From the NCBI GenBank assembly GCA_009809945.1, contig WTPW01000497.1, forward strand, positions 276,155 to 340,154: a stretch of 64,000 bases of DNA. The letters run 5' to 3'. Source of the stretch: Gigaspora margarita (lineage: Eukaryota; Glomeromycota; Glomeromycetes; Diversisporales; Gigasporaceae). The notes under the pieces are model-generated. The model was not told where the DNA came from, did not search any database, and saw only the letters and a list, made by a program, of their open reading frames with translations. The position numbers were made by a program, and so were the translations under genes. Of this stretch, positions 11,535-24,400 are shown in pieces. Position 1 is the first letter of the stretch. Each line of letters begins with the position of its first letter.

Positions 11535-11537
11535 TTT

Positions 11538-11553
11538 TGGTACCTTCTAGCAG
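11538..11553 (+). promoter_or_regulatory. Primer-binding site of the LTR element
   Basis: TGGTACCTTCTAGCAG begins 3 bp after the 5' LTR. The leading TGG is the complement of a tRNA CCA end, as in tRNA-primed LTR elements. I cannot name the tRNA from sequence alone. Confidence 0.65.
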
Positions 11554-11660
11554 AAATATTAAAAATAGCCAGAACTTTTAGGACCTTTCCCTCTTCTCTC
11601 TGCAAGGATATTTCTCTTACCTCTTTTCTCCTCTTATTAAAGTTATTATTTTTGATTACC

Positions 11661-11793
11661 TGTCAAATTGAAAAAGATCTATTCAGAAGGGCATACTTGA
11701 AGCCTCTTGCTTTTGTAGCACTGGTATTTTCTTGTCGAATTGAAAAAGATTCATTCAGAAGGGCATACTTGAAGCCTCTGCTTTTGTAGCACT
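11661..11793 (+). repeat. 62-bp direct duplication in the leader
   Basis: A unit beginning TGTCRAATTGAAAAAGAT and containing CAGAAGGGCATACTTGAAGC occurs at 11661-11722 and again at 11733-11793 with only a few differences. It lies between the primer-binding site and gag, where packaging or leader RNA structure is usual for LTR elements. Its function is unknown. Confidence 0.8.
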
Positions 11794-11949
11794 TTTATTG
11801 TTTAGTCATTTGTTATTAGTTATTTTCTTTTAGACCCAGATTTGAAATTCTCTTACCTTTTTAGTATATTCTAGACATCTTAGTATCTAACCCTTTTCTC
11901 TTTTCTTTTAAGTTAAAATTTTAAATTGTTTACCTCTTAGACCTTTTAT

Positions 11950-14220
11950 ATGAGTAGAGCCTACCAAATTCATTTAGAACAAATTGAAGCACACAATGCT
12001 CACCATCCTTCTTCTCTTGCAACTGAAGTCATACAAGTCACTAATCATGATTTATCTTGCTCTATTTGCTTTCTACCTACTGTCTTCTATAGCCAATTTC
12101 ACCATTTTTGGTTACAATACCAACCTGCTTATTCTGCCACTAGCTATACTTAACAAAATATCAGAGCCCATTTTGAACTTTGCCAATCTAGTGCATATTA
12201 TAATACTGTTAGAGCTGCTGCCGAGATATAGTTTTTAGTTGTTGATATAATAATTCTGATCTTAACCCTATATGAATTATTACTGCTCTTCTCCATCATT
12301 ATACTTATTATACTCTTCTTCCTATTTTACTCAATGACTTTGAAGCCACTACCTTTGACCTTTATATTGAGGGACCCACTCAATCTACTTCTTTTCAAAC
12401 CTGCCCTGATAACCTACTTGCAAATCTTCCTATTAGCCAAATCTACCAAGAAAATAACCAAGACCTTGAATTTAGTATCTCTTCCATACTACAATCTATC
12501 TTTACTCTCACTTCTGAAAGCTTTGATAATTTAGCTAGACTCTCTTATTCTTCTACTTTACCTTCTTATGATGAAGACACTACCCAAGTCCAATTTCCTC
12601 TTCATATTTTACTTCCTTCTTCACCTCTTACTACTATCCAGCTTGACTAACCTCTTTCTTAATCTAATACTCTACCTCCTAACCTACTACCCTGATTCCT
12701 CTGAAATCTTAATCCTTTCCAATATTTTTCACGTACTCCTCTACTAGTAACTACTCCACAATTACCAGTTGTAAATGAACTATACCAAACTAATCACCTT
12801 TTAATACTACTCCTCTAACTACACCTCCTCTATACAGTCAACTACATAATCTCTTTAACCCTTGACCTGCTCCTACTAATCACCAAATAATTGAAGTACC
12901 CCAAGTAACCCCTCTACAACCAAATGTATTAGCTGAACAACCCAACCAAACTCCTAATACTACTCCTATTGACCTACTTTTTCCACAAGTTCAATATCAA
13001 ATCTATTTTCTCAAGTTAAAATTATTGAACCTCATATAGTTGAAGCCTTTTCTAACCCAACTGTTATTAACCCTGAAGTCTTAGAAGAAGTAAATTTAGA
13101 AGCAAATTTACAAGAACAATAAGAAAACCTCAATGATGAATTAGTTGAATCAGAAAAAGAAATATCAGAAAAAGAAGCATCCGAAGAAGAAGAAGACCTC
13201 AATGAAAAACCAATAGAAGAACCTAACCAAGAAGAAGTAGTTGAAACAGAAGAAGAACTTATATTTTCAGAATTAGAATCAGATGCTACTGTAGAAGACC
13301 AAGAACCTGAAAGAAATATGGCTGAAGATGCTTTGAATGCTGCTGCTACTGCCATAACTGCTCTTGCTGATACTATGGAAAGAGGCAGTAAAAATCTCTG
13401 CTTAAAATTGATTTCTATCGTGGTGATTGAACTCAAGATCCTGTAACCTGAATAGAAGAATTTGAATGAGCTGCCAAAGCTAACTATTAGAGCCCTGCTT
13501 GCCAACTAGAACTGGCTTGTGCATATATGAAAGATAATGCTCAGGAATGGCTTACTAGTCTTGAGCATGAGCCTATCCATTTTCATAACCAAGACCATGA
13601 CAATGAAGATATTGTTAGTTTTACTCACATTTTTAAAGAAAAATTTAGTACTACCAAACAGAAAGCCATCTGGCAAAAACAACTCTTTGAAATCAAACAA
13701 GGCACAAATACAGTTGATACCTATATTAGCTGCTTTAAATGCCTTAGGGGACAGGTAGACCCAAGAGAAGTTTTTCCTGTTTCAGTGATGATCCAATTCT
13801 TTATTCAAGGACTGCGCCCAGAATATGCTATGAATGTCCAAGCTACTGAACCTGAAACCTTGGATGCTGCAATTGCTGAAGCACGCAAATGGGAAACTAG
13901 ATGGATAATGAATGATCTCTAACCATAATGTTAATGATACTAACAAAGCTATAGAACGCCTTACTGAACAAATTGCTAAGCTTAGTATCAACCTTGCTAA
14001 AAAACAAGCTGCCTCTACTCCAACTCCTGCCTATTACTCTGACCAAAATAAAGACTGACCCCAACAAGAAACCACTAATGCCACCTGTTATTATTGTGGA
14101 CAAAAAGGACATTTTATCTAGAATTGTCATGCATGCTTCCAGGATAACAAAAGGGACAACCAAGAATACCAATCCCAAGACAAAATAATCAGTCCTATGA
14201 TAGATCCAGATCTAGGAACT
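11950..14220 (+). pseudogene. gag region of the LTR element
   Basis: The Gag capsid-like region is clearest at about 13410-13920. It includes an open stretch at 13527-13922 with AQEWLTSLEHEP, FKEKFSTTKQKAIWQKQL and IQFFIQGLRPEYAMNV, the pattern of the retrotransposon Gag family. A CCHC zinc knuckle (CYYCGQKGHF, closing Cys near 14130) follows, as usual for RNA binding in Gag. The N-terminal part is low in complexity: threonine-, proline- and later glutamate-rich, from about 12500 to 13330. The region is broken. The Polinton is inserted about 300 bp downstream of the knuckle. Confidence 0.8.
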
Positions 14221-14516
14221 AAGTAGATCCAGGGACCAAAACTATAATAATAGTTGCTCTGGATATGACTGACCCTGAAGCTGAAGTCAATTACATGATA
14301 GATACAGAAATGATCAAAATTACTAATTCTCTAACTGATCCAGATCTAGGAATCACCCTTCTACTCCTTACCATATGATGTATATACTATCGATACTGCT
14401 AATAATTATATTTATGAGCAGTTTGAAACTTTTCTTGTAAATAAATCTATACATACTGCTCTTGCCAGTTACTTGACCCAAGAATTTCAAACAACTCAAA
14501 TCCAGACACCAACTTA

Positions 14517-15165
14517 AGTAGGGCAAAAATAGGAGTTCTAGGGTCAAAATTACATAAATGTATCCAGAATAGGTTCCTTACCCATTTCTAAGCTCTTCTA
14601 AATATATGAAATCCTATATCGAATTCAGACTCTAAATTACGCTAGAGCCAAATCCTGTTAACTTACTCTTCTTACCCCTAAATTTGGGCTTCCAACATTA
14701 AGGAGTAAGTAGTCTTTGTTTACGCTCTGGCTATATTTTTAAATTTAAATAAGATAGCAAAAAAATTATGCTATCTCGCTTGCCCTTGAAATGAGCAGAG
14801 AGCACTGAGGACTGAAGTATCTGAGTGTGCTTCTCTGCAGGCCCATTCAAGCCTAAAATGCATACTATTTTCTATGTTATCCTAGAATTAATTCAAAAAG
14901 CGATTTAACTCTATCTAGCAAAGGACAAATTTTGATACCCTGCCATGGCGGGGTACCAAAATTTGGAATAAAGATACCAAAATTTCAGATATAGATACCA
15001 AAATTATAATACTCGGATACCAAAATTTTGATATCTGGGTACCAAAATTTTAGATATAAATAGCTATTTTTCAGATCCCAGTACCAAAATTTCAGATATA
15101 TTTACTAAAATTTCGGATCTTGGTACCAAAATTAGGACAAAAAAATGATATCAGGATACCAAAAT
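14517..15165 (+). repeat. Left terminal inverted repeat of the Polinton
   Basis: It matches the reverse complement of about 27062-27736 with scattered differences. The innermost 230 bp are an array of ACCAAAATTT units separated by GATATMKGGT-like spacers (see the separate entry). Confidence 0.9.
14940..15165 (+). repeat. Subterminal ACCAAAATTT array, left
   Basis: About ten units of TACCAAAATTT(C/T)AGATAT with period 18-30 bp. The array appears inverted at the other end (about 27020-27325). Such subterminal arrays are candidate binding sites for the element's own replication or integration proteins; that role is inference. Confidence 0.8.
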
Positions 15166-15257
15166 TTCTATTTAAACAAAAATATTTTATAAGTATTATA
15201 TAGTACTTAAGGTATTATAATTAAATAAAAGATTTTTATAAGTATTATATATCAAAT

Positions 15258-18200
15258 ATGGTTGAACATTCATGTGCAAGATGTGGCAAAAACTTTTCCA
15301 AATTATGAAAACTTCATCGCTATAATGAAAGGCAATATAAATATCGACCAAAAGTAATTTCTCAAATTACAATTCTCCAAGTCAATGACCAAGGCATCCC
15401 CCTCCTGTCACCCACATTCGAGGAAGAGATCGAAGGCGAGAAATAACAAAAAGAAATAAATCACCAATACCAATTTCTCAAGAAGCTGGCCCAGGCCCGG
15501 CGACCCAAGCCTATAGAGAAGAAATATCCTCTGAGTAGAATAAAGTCCAAGAGAATGATATAGTATTTGTAGAAAAAAGTTATGACCCGGCCAGATCACA
15601 TAAAAATCTCAAAAATATATCCGTATGGGAAGGAAAGATTCCAGCAGGCAATAATCCAGCATATGCTTTTAATAAACAGCAAGACAATCAAACAGCATAT
15701 ACTGATACCCCATATATGCCCCAACTCATGGCCTCAACACGCAAAGCAATTACTAATATTCTCAAAGAAGAGCTCTACAAAAAGGATCAAATAAAAACAT
15801 CATTAGTTATAGAAAGCATATATGCAAAATATAAATATAAAGGAGAAGGTGATGCTATAGACAAAGCAAATTATGAACTTAGTCAGACCCATTCCTATCA
15901 TAGAGGAAAACAACATATTCTTCTTTCAGAAAATGATATAGACCCATATTTAATTCAATCTGTAGAAGAAATTGATATACAAATTGAAAATCACTTAAAA
16001 GAAGAGTCCAGTAAAATTCTTCTTAGAATAGAAAATATATTTATTGAATCCTATACCTACCGTCGAACTAATGGAGGTTCCTATATTCCTACTCCTAAAA
16101 AGCTTGCCAATACAAAGTGCACAATTAATCCAGACAATTCTGATATTATAGATCTGGCTATGGGCAAGCCCACAGATAATTGTCTCAAAGGTGCATTAGG
16201 ATGTTATTTTGCAGATAAGGATGGAATTACAGACCACTTGGGAAGGCGTATATATAGAGCAAAAAGCCTTCGAAAATACTTAGATATCATTAAGCTTAAT
16301 AACATCCCAATGCCTACTCCAATCTGTTCACGTATATTTAATAAGATTGAGGAGATGAACCCTCATATCTCTATCAATGTCTGGGAATGGAAAGAAGAAT
16401 CAGCCACTCCCAAAGCAGTAATAGCTAGCAAAAACTATAATAGACAACATATTATTGATCTCATGGCTCTTACAGATATTACTAAATCTGAAAATAATAA
16501 GTACAGACAAAAAAACCACTTTCTTTGGATTAAAAATATAAATAGACTAGTTTTTAAAGATACTGCTTATCATGGTAAAAAATATATCTGTAGAAAATGT
16601 ACTCAAAGCTTTCTATCAGAAAAATCTCTAGCCCATCATCAAAAGCACTGTTTCAGTTTGGGGGAGGCTACCCAAAGAGTCACTTTATCTACTAAGAGGA
16701 TTAATGACTTTGAAGTATTCAAGAACTATAGCTGAATGATTAATGCCCCATGTGTAATTATAGCCAACTTTGAGGCAGACAACAAGAAATGCAATGAAAA
16801 ATATAGAAGACAAATGCGAAAACTCACTGAGCAAAAAGCCAATAGCTTTTGTTATCTAGTTCATTGGTTCGATACTGGGGATAAATAGGGGCCTTCCCTA
16901 TACCGAGGAGAAAATGCTACACAAGAATTTGTCTGAAGAATCGATAAGGAGTTGGTCGAAATCAATAAGGTCTTGGCTATTAAGCATGACCGAATTGTGA
17001 CAGAAAAATATAAGAAAAAATTTGCCGAGGCAGATACCTGTTGGATTTGTAAAGATAAATTTGATGAAGAGAATAATAAGGTCTGGGACCACTATCAAAT
17101 TACAGGTAAGTTTCGGGAACCAGCTCACAATACCTGTAATCTTAAGCTTTCGATCGAAGCATAGAAAATGCCTATTCCAGTTATCTTTCATAATTTTCAG
17201 AGCTATGATTCTCACTTGGTCTGTGAATCTGTTGGAAAATCAGTTAATGCACATCAGATAAAAGTCATAGCTGAAACATTTGAGCGATACAAGTCTATGA
17301 AGGTAGGTCAGCTAAAATATATAGATAGCATGCAATTCATGAATAATAGCTTGGCAAATCTTACGAAAAATTTGGGTACCAACCACTCTATTACAAACTG
17401 GCACTTTAAAGACTATTCTCAAGATCCAATTTCATTAGCAAGTCATAAAGGAGTTTATTCTTATGATTATATTGATTCACAAGATAGGTTTAAAAAAACA
17501 GAGCTTCCTCCTTTTCATAAGTTTCATAGTACTCTTAAAGGTAAGATCACACAAAATAACTATCATCACGCCCAAAAAGTATGAAAAACTTTTGGTTGTA
17601 AAACTCTAGGAGAGTATCATGATCTCTACCTTAAGATTGATGTACTTAGCCTGGCAGATATCTGGACCCAATTCTGGAGAACATGTACACAATATTATGA
17701 ACTTGACCCCAGCCACTATGTATTAGCACCTGCACTAGCTTGGGATACCATGCTTAAGATAACAGAGGTTAAGATCGATCTCTTCATAGATATGTCTATG
17801 CATGATTTTATAGAAAAAGTCAAGCGTGGGGGCATAGCTATAACATGTAAATGATATTTCAAGGCTAATAATCCTAAAATGGGTAACACATTTAACCTAT
17901 CTAAGCCCACATCATGGATCTCATATGTTGATGCCAATAATCTTTACAGCTGGGCCATGAGTCAGTATTTGCCTATAGGAAATTATTAATGGGAGGCAAG
18001 TCAGGAATATTTGCTTAAGAATCCTGAAATGCAAAAGAAATATCTTAATAAGATTCTTAATACTGAATCAAATGCCAAAAAAGGATATTATCTAAATATT
18101 AAGGTGCACTTTCCACTAAAAACTCATGACTATTTGAGTGATTTACCCCCAGCCATAGAGAATATGGCTGTAAGTAAAAATATGTTGTGCCCCTATACTA

Positions 18201-19437
18201 CAGAGCTTGTAGATAACTTGGATGGAGGATGGTTTTAGCAACAAAAAAATTGGTTCCACACCTTGGACCACGAAAAGATTATGTTATCCATTACCAAGAG
18301 CTCCAATATTACATAAAATTGGGTATAATAGTTGATGAGGTTACAGAAATTCTATCTTTCAATCAAACTAACTGGCTCGCCCCCTATATAGCCTTTAATA
18401 CTGAGAAGTGACAAGGTGCCAAGAATGCTTTCAAAAAAGACTTCTTCAAGCTCATGAATAATTCAGTATATGGCAAAACTATGGAAAATGTTCATAAATA
18501 TCAAGATGTCAAGCTCATGGCTATGAACAATAATCAAGACAAAAAGAAGTTTATTAAGCAGATCTGTAAACCCTCTTTCAAATATGCCAGACAGCTAGAA
18601 AATACACTTGTAGGGGCACATATGGGAAAAGCCACTGTAACTCTCAACAAGCCCATTATTGTCAGAGCATTAGTTCTGGGTCTTAGCAAGCTTTTGATAT
18701 ATCGCGACTGGTATGGGTATGTAAAAAAGAGATATAGTAATAAAGCCCGGCTTGGATATATGGACACAGACTCATTTATATTCCAAGTCGAAACTGAAGA
18801 TATCTATAAAGACATGGCCAAGCGATCTGACCTTTTTGATCTTAATGATTCTAAGACTATTGGGCTTTTCAAAGATGAAACTCCCGGCAATGTAATCACA
18901 GAATCTTATCATATCCAGGCCAAATCTTACCACTATGTCTTAGCAGATAAGTCTACAAAGTCTAAGCATAAAGGGGTTAGCAAAAAAGGCATAAATAAAA
19001 TGGCCACGAACTCATATATGCCAGCTTTAGAAGGGTCCTTGCTAGATGATCTGATAGATAGATTATTATTATCAGAGCAAGAAGCCAATAATTTGGCTAT
19101 GCGAACTGATGCTAATCCTATGACCCTAGTATATCAGAACTGTCTCTTTGATAAGGAAGTATTCTATGCCAAGAATGTAGGTATCCATTCAAAGGATCAC
19201 ATATTATCTTTGGTCGAATCAGAAAAGAAAGCTCTATGTCCCATAGATATTAAGTGCTAGATTTTATTAGATGGGATCACCTCTTTGCCATATTTCCATT
19301 GGTGTAATAAAGCTTATAAGAATATAGTCAAGGCTGGTATACCTCAAGAAGAGGCAGAAAAAAGAGCTATCAGGGCCAAGCTCCCAGAGAAGTACCAAAA
19401 CAAATATACGTCCCACATATCTAGCTTACTGGCATAA
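15258..19437 (+). pseudogene. Polinton protein-primed DNA polymerase B region
   Basis: It would copy the element from a protein primer. The region starts near MVEHSCARCGKNFSKL, a C2H2-like finger. A second finger motif (YICRKCTQSF...HHQKHC) lies near 16580-16650. An endonuclease-VII-like CxxC...VWDHY...AHNTCNL module is at about 17030-17150. Exonuclease-type sequence follows (FHNFQSYDSHLV near 17190). Polymerase motifs are SYVDANNLYS near 17920, NNSVYGKTMENVHK at 18457 and YMDTDSFIF at 18757. The order and motifs are those of Polinton polymerases. The region is broken into several stretches; the longest uninterrupted ones are 15716-16735 and 18454-19260. Confidence 0.88.
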
Positions 19438-19511
19438 ATTAGATAAGTGATACAGTTCCAGGTATATACCAACTTGAAACATTCCTATCACCTTCTCGCA
19501 ATACTCGCTCG

Positions 19512-20042
19512 AAACCAAATATAAATAGTTAAAATATATTTGTTATCAATATATTTTTTTTCAAGCTTGTGAGAAAAAAGGGTTACACTATTATGTGACT
19601 ACTGCGTCCTTTCTTCTGCGCAATTAAGTTGAGCCCGAACACCGTGTCCAGACTTTACTCAACATAGTTATTGCACCATATACTGTACCCTGGTGACATG
19701 GTGTCCCACCTTAGCAATTAGTTTTTTTTAAAATATATTTAATATCTATATATAATACTAAAAATGGTACATAAGATACATAAGCACCAAGCAAGACTGA
19801 GTGAATATTATTTCCAGCGTAAAAAGTTAAAAAAGATAGTAAAATCATTAGAAGAGACTATAGACTGGATAGAGAATTATATAGAAGAGCAAACTGGTCT
19901 TGAGTTTGGCAAAAAACTATCAGATTCAAATTCAGATTTGGATCTGCCTTCTTTGACATTATAGTTATGACCGGCTCAGCCAAATATAAATAGTTAAATA
20001 TATTTGTTATCAATATATTTTTTTTCGAGCTTGCGAGAAAAT
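19512..20042 (+). repeat. Pair of ~60-bp direct repeats around a small ORF
   Basis: CCAAATATAAATAGTTAAA, then a T-rich run and TTCRAGCTTGYGAGAAAA, occurs at 19510-19575 and 19979-20042. Both copies lie in spacers just before new open frames. Related TTCTCGCAAGCTCGAAAA is at 21042 and CTTGCAAGCGAG at 24961. It may be a shared promoter element within the Polinton. Confidence 0.7.
19764..19964 (+). CDS. Small Polinton ORF, predicted coiled coil
   Basis: A 66-codon open frame beginning MVHKIHKHQARLSEYYF. The middle (about residues 18-45) is rich in Lys, Glu, Leu and Ile with helical spacing (KKLKKIVKSLEETIDWIENY), and the tail is Ser/Asp-rich. It lies between the two 60-bp repeats. No family is recognised. 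It is short enough that chance cannot be ruled out, but its composition and position favour a real element gene. Confidence 0.5.
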   Translation: MVHKIHKHQARLSEYYFQRKKLKKIVKSLEETIDWIENYIEEQTGLEFGKKLSDSNSDLDLPSLTL

Positions 20043-20280
20043 GCTAGAAAAAAGTGTGATTAATAGTAGATCAATTTATTTTTGGCTCATACTAAATAAT
20101 TTATAATAGATTGGCAAATCTGAAACTGTTTTTATATAAAAAGGGTTAGTTAAAAAAAATAAACTATATAAATAAGCCCATTTTTTTTTTGCAAATGAAC
20201 CAGCTCAAATAGATATATCTATTAATCCAACACCCCAAAATATTTCGTATTTTAAAATCCTTGCTTTAAATATTCATAAG

Positions 20281-20652
20281 AATGCCTTCCAAAGTTATTG
20301 CAAAAGGTGCTGAAGTTCAAGAATTAGATTCATGCTTAAAGAATAAAGAAGAGCTTTTTTCTATGAATTTAAAAAGATATGGAAAAATTATTATCATAAC
20401 CGCATGAAAAATGTCTTTAAATTAGATTTAGCAGAAAGAGCTTCTATACGAGAGCTTGAACAGCAAGATCTAGAAAAGTTAACAGTTTTCTCGGCAGATA
20501 GCTTTATGACCACTTCATTGCATGCGCCGTCCCCAGAAGATGAAGAGTCTAGACCAAATCCCATAACTTTAAAAATATATGAAATATTTATCCAGAACCT
20601 CCTATATATTTTATTTATCTGGTTCATCCAAAATTTTTTCCTGTATAATTGA
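20281..20652 (+). pseudogene. Small Polinton coding remnant
   Basis: Coding-like sequence begins MPSKVIAKGAEVQELDSC at 20281. An open stretch at 20404-20652 includes LDLAERASIRELEQQDLEKL and ends hydrophobic. It is charged and helical in character. No family is recognised. The region is broken. Confidence 0.4.
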
Positions 20653-20842
20653 TATATTTGGTATATCCAAAATATCTAGTATAATATATATATCCTATTT
20701 ATCTAGTTTTTTCTAAAAAATTTTTTCTGTATATCCAATATATTTGGTATATCTGATATATCTAGTATATCAAATATAATATATGCATTCTATTTAATAA
20801 ATTATTTTGAAATAATAAATTAGATATAAAAAAAATACTATA
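20653..20842. other. Polinton spacer with ATATCTAGTATA repeats
   Basis: Short repeats of TATATCTGGTATATCCAAAAT character, AT-rich. It separates two small ORFs and has no coding potential. Confidence 0.4.
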
Positions 20843-21337
20843 ATGCTTAGGCAACGCATAAGATGTGATGCTCCTTCTTTATCACTAGCTGATTATGATT
20901 TTATTATGCAATGCTGTTATAAAAGACCAAGGTCTAAAGTTTTGAATGAGCTAAAAGAAAAATATAGCATATCACAAAAATGTATTTATCAGATTTGGAG
21001 AGGCAAAGAAAAAAATAGGGTTGCCTGGGATCAACTGATTTTTTCTCGCAAGCTCGAAAAAATAAATCTGAATTGCCAATCCAGATTACTGATATATCTG
21101 GCTTCGAGTGATTTATCACGAGAAGACGGGGATTCGAAAAGAGAAAATTTAGATAACAAATCAATTCTGCCTTCGAGTGATTTATCACGAAAAGGTAGAG
21201 AAAATTTGGCTAGCAAACTAATTCTGCCTTCGAGTAATTTATCACAAGAAGGTAGGGATCTAAATGCATTTTATGAAAAAGAAGCTATTCGTGATAAAAA
21301 AAATATAGCCAAATATCTAAATATACTAGCTAAGTAA
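20843..21337 (+). CDS. Polinton ORF with N-terminal HTH-like region and Ser/Asp repeats
   Basis: A 164-codon open frame. The first ~55 residues (ADYDFIMQCCYKRPRSKVLN, then LKEKYSISQKCIYQIWRGKE) read like a helix-turn-helix DNA-binding fold: a helix, a turn at the Ser-Gln step, then a recognition-like helix. The second half has three copies of a LPSSDLSRKGRENL-type repeat. The same repeat occurs, inverted in DNA, at the end of the convergent minus-strand gene (21466-21537). It may be a regulator of the element; no family is assigned. Confidence 0.55.
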   Translation: MLRQRIRCDAPSLSLADYDFIMQCCYKRPRSKVLNELKEKYSISQKCIYQIWRGKEKNRVAWDQLIFSRKLEKINLNCQSRLLIYLASSDLSREDGDSKRENLDNKSILPSSDLSRKGRENLASKLILPSSNLSQEGRDLNAFYEKEAIRDKKNIAKYLNILAK

Positions 21338-21465
21338 AAGATCCAGCTCATCATAGAATGATAAAAACTTCTCACATACCTCATTGAGAACCTCTTTAGC
21401 ATTGAGAGTATCAAATAACTTTTTTTCAAGTTCTTCATAACTCATATGTTTTTTTTTTCTGACCC

Positions 21466-24400
21466 ACCTTCTCATGATAAATCATAAGCCGGCTTAGGCA
21501 GAATTGATATGTTAACCAAATTTTCTCTTTTCGAATTTATGAGAAAAGAGTAGGACTTATGAACTGAAAGAGGTACAGTAATTACTTTATTTTTATGCAT
21601 TAACTTGAATTCATGCTTGACAATGGGCTCCCATCTAGCTTGATCAAGCCAAGGTGTACCCAATAATATCCAGGATTTATCATCATCCATAACTGGAAAG
21701 TCTTCAGAGATTGTACAACTATTTTCTCCCTAACCAACCGTAACTGAAATGTTATAAGATATGCCTGAAGACTCTAAGGAATTATTATGCCATTTAACAT
21801 AAGGTTTCTTATTTTTATCTACTTCTGCTCCCAATAGTTTTATAAGACCTTTTGAGATAACTGAGCAATTTGCCCACTATCATCATGGCAGAAGGCACTT
21901 GTACAATTTTTTCTAATGGCGAGCTAATCTTGCAACATAGTAGCGACATCATTGGAAATAATTTTATGAATAAAATTAATTTCTATAGGGTTGGGCCATG
22001 AAATTTCTGCCTCTGATTGCAATCCCTCTGGGGCTGTTTGGGTCGGTATATTTGTTTGCTAGGAAGCAATTCAAATTAGATCTGATATTGGTTGCAAGAT
22101 GTGAGAGAATATCATAGTAATCTCATGCCAGAACTTTTCACGTTTCTTGTCTGAGAAATTTGAAGTAAAATGATTTAGAACAGGATCTTTTAGTGCAATG
22201 AATTCAGCATTAATCATATTATAACCATTAATAGAAACTTCTTTAGGCTGTGTACGAGTAAATGATCGTATATAGCAAAAAATGCATTTAGGCTAATGTT
22301 ATCTGTAGGAATTTTATGTGGCCTAGCATCTTTACTGCTCTTTTTATCAGAAGAGGTGTTACTCAATTTTTTGCTAGAAGTTTTTGGCCTGGCACTTTGG
22401 TGCTTCTTTGATTTCTTTGTATCAGAAAAATTTATTTTTTTTTTGTGACATTGATCTCATATTCTTCTGAATCACTTTCTGAATTACTAGACTCACTTTC
22501 AGATGATTCAGAAGAGGTCTCAGAGGAACTAAATACTCTTGTCTTTGTCAAGGCCAAGGTATTTAGTTTCGAGCTCATTTTCGCTAGATGTTGTATTATC
22601 ATTTTTACTATCACTAGAGTCCAAAAATGATTTATCTGAAATTATACGAGCATTAATACGCTTGGATGATTTCTTTTTTTTAGTCCTAGATTTTGATTTG
22701 GTTTTGTGAATAGAAGATTTGGGCTTGCTAGACATCTTTTTCATAGCTTTACCCATTTTAGTCTGATTGATATGAAGGTCTTCTAATTGTCTACGCATAT
22801 CCTCTATGGGATTACTATCTGTAACTTCAACATTCTTTATTACTAGTTTTGGGGGTAAATTGGGCTTGGGAACAGGAACAAATTCTGATATCTCCCCAAG
22901 AAGCCATTGTAAAAATTTAACCTTATTTGTATCTTGTATAATTTGAGAGGTTTCTGGGAGTTGTGGCCTATAGGATTGAGGTGGTTGAGAAGAAATAGGT
23001 TGTGTTAGTTGTGAAGAAATCGGTTGAGATTGTATAGATGGCATCATAGATTTTATCAAGCTTTCGATTTCAGTTTTGGTCATACCCATATTGCCTGAAT
23101 AATTGTCTTTTTTATAAGTTTTATCTGATTGTAGGTACGCCCCAGATAATTGCTCTGTCTTATATCTTTCAATTTCTTTGATTTCTGTGAGCAATTTTGA
23201 TACGGGCCTGTTAATTCCAATATGTCGAATTTCTAACTGATTATCAGGAGAGATGCCACGAATAAATTGTAATCGAATTTGCTGGTCATCAATACCTACT
23301 AACCTAGCAAGTTTACGTAACTTAGAATAGAATCAACCTACAGAATCGCTGCCTTGGACCATTGAACCAAAGAGCATTTGCTGTTTTTCTGCTATAACTG
23401 TGGGTTAGTTAGTTTTTAGCCAGTATATTGCCTGGCCAAGTCAAATTCCATCTGCTACTATAGTTTGTCCAGCATTAGCATTTGGTGCATTGGGTAATCG
23501 ATCTGTTGGGTGCCCATCGGCAAAAGACCAGTCTTCATCAAATACTATATGAGCTGGAATAACAATATTTCCAGCCTGGCCCATGGCGCCGTGTCTTAAA
23601 TTTGCTCCAAGTTGTACTGCTGTTCGTTCCTGGATCGCACCTAAATTGGCTTGGCCAGTATTATCAATAAATTTCTCAATTCCCAATTTTTTCTTCGAAG
23701 AGATCTTTCATACCAATCTTTAGCATCACCTTTGAGGCATGTTTCAAAAAGACCATGCGCTCAAACTCTATGGGCATGTTCAGCTAATACATTAATTCCT
23801 ACTGCCACAAGATATGAGCGAAAAGAATCAATAAATTCTTCTAGATCCTCATCGAGATAGCCATTAAAATTTGGGGGTGGGTATCCTGCCATTCCTATTT
23901 GTTGTATATTTGGTGGTTCTGTAGCGTAAAAATTTGTTGATTTAAATTATTAATTAATTGTTCTGAATTTTGGGCTCGTGTTTTCCACTTGCCCACTTAT
24001 TTAGTATAGTTCTGCATCTATTTTTCTATTTGTTGTATCGATTCATTGTAAGATTTAAGAGATGCATAGTAATTGCTCCATCTGTATTACAATCCTGTAG
24101 TTGTTGATAGGTTTGTCTATTCTTGAATCTTAATGCAAAGCTTTCTAGGAGCAATTCTGATATCTGGCTTTTTTGTGTGCAGATTGTAATTCAGCTATCA
24201 AGTTCTCGAGATTTAAATATATTATGTTGAGTTCTGTGGGCCTCATAAGCCTGGTGAAGAAGATTATAGTCATTTTGAAGTGTGGCTAACTGGGTTTGTG
24301 AATCAGCTAGCTGGGTCTGTGAATCAGCTAACTGGGTTTGCAAATTTGTTAGCCGGGTCTGCAAATCTGCTACTCAATTTTCGGCATTAAATACTCGAGC

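Noticed and set aside
13032-13505. 157-codon minus-strand open frame, Ser-rich
   Set aside because: Antisense shadow of the Glu-rich gag leader; Ser codons mirror GAA/GAT codons.
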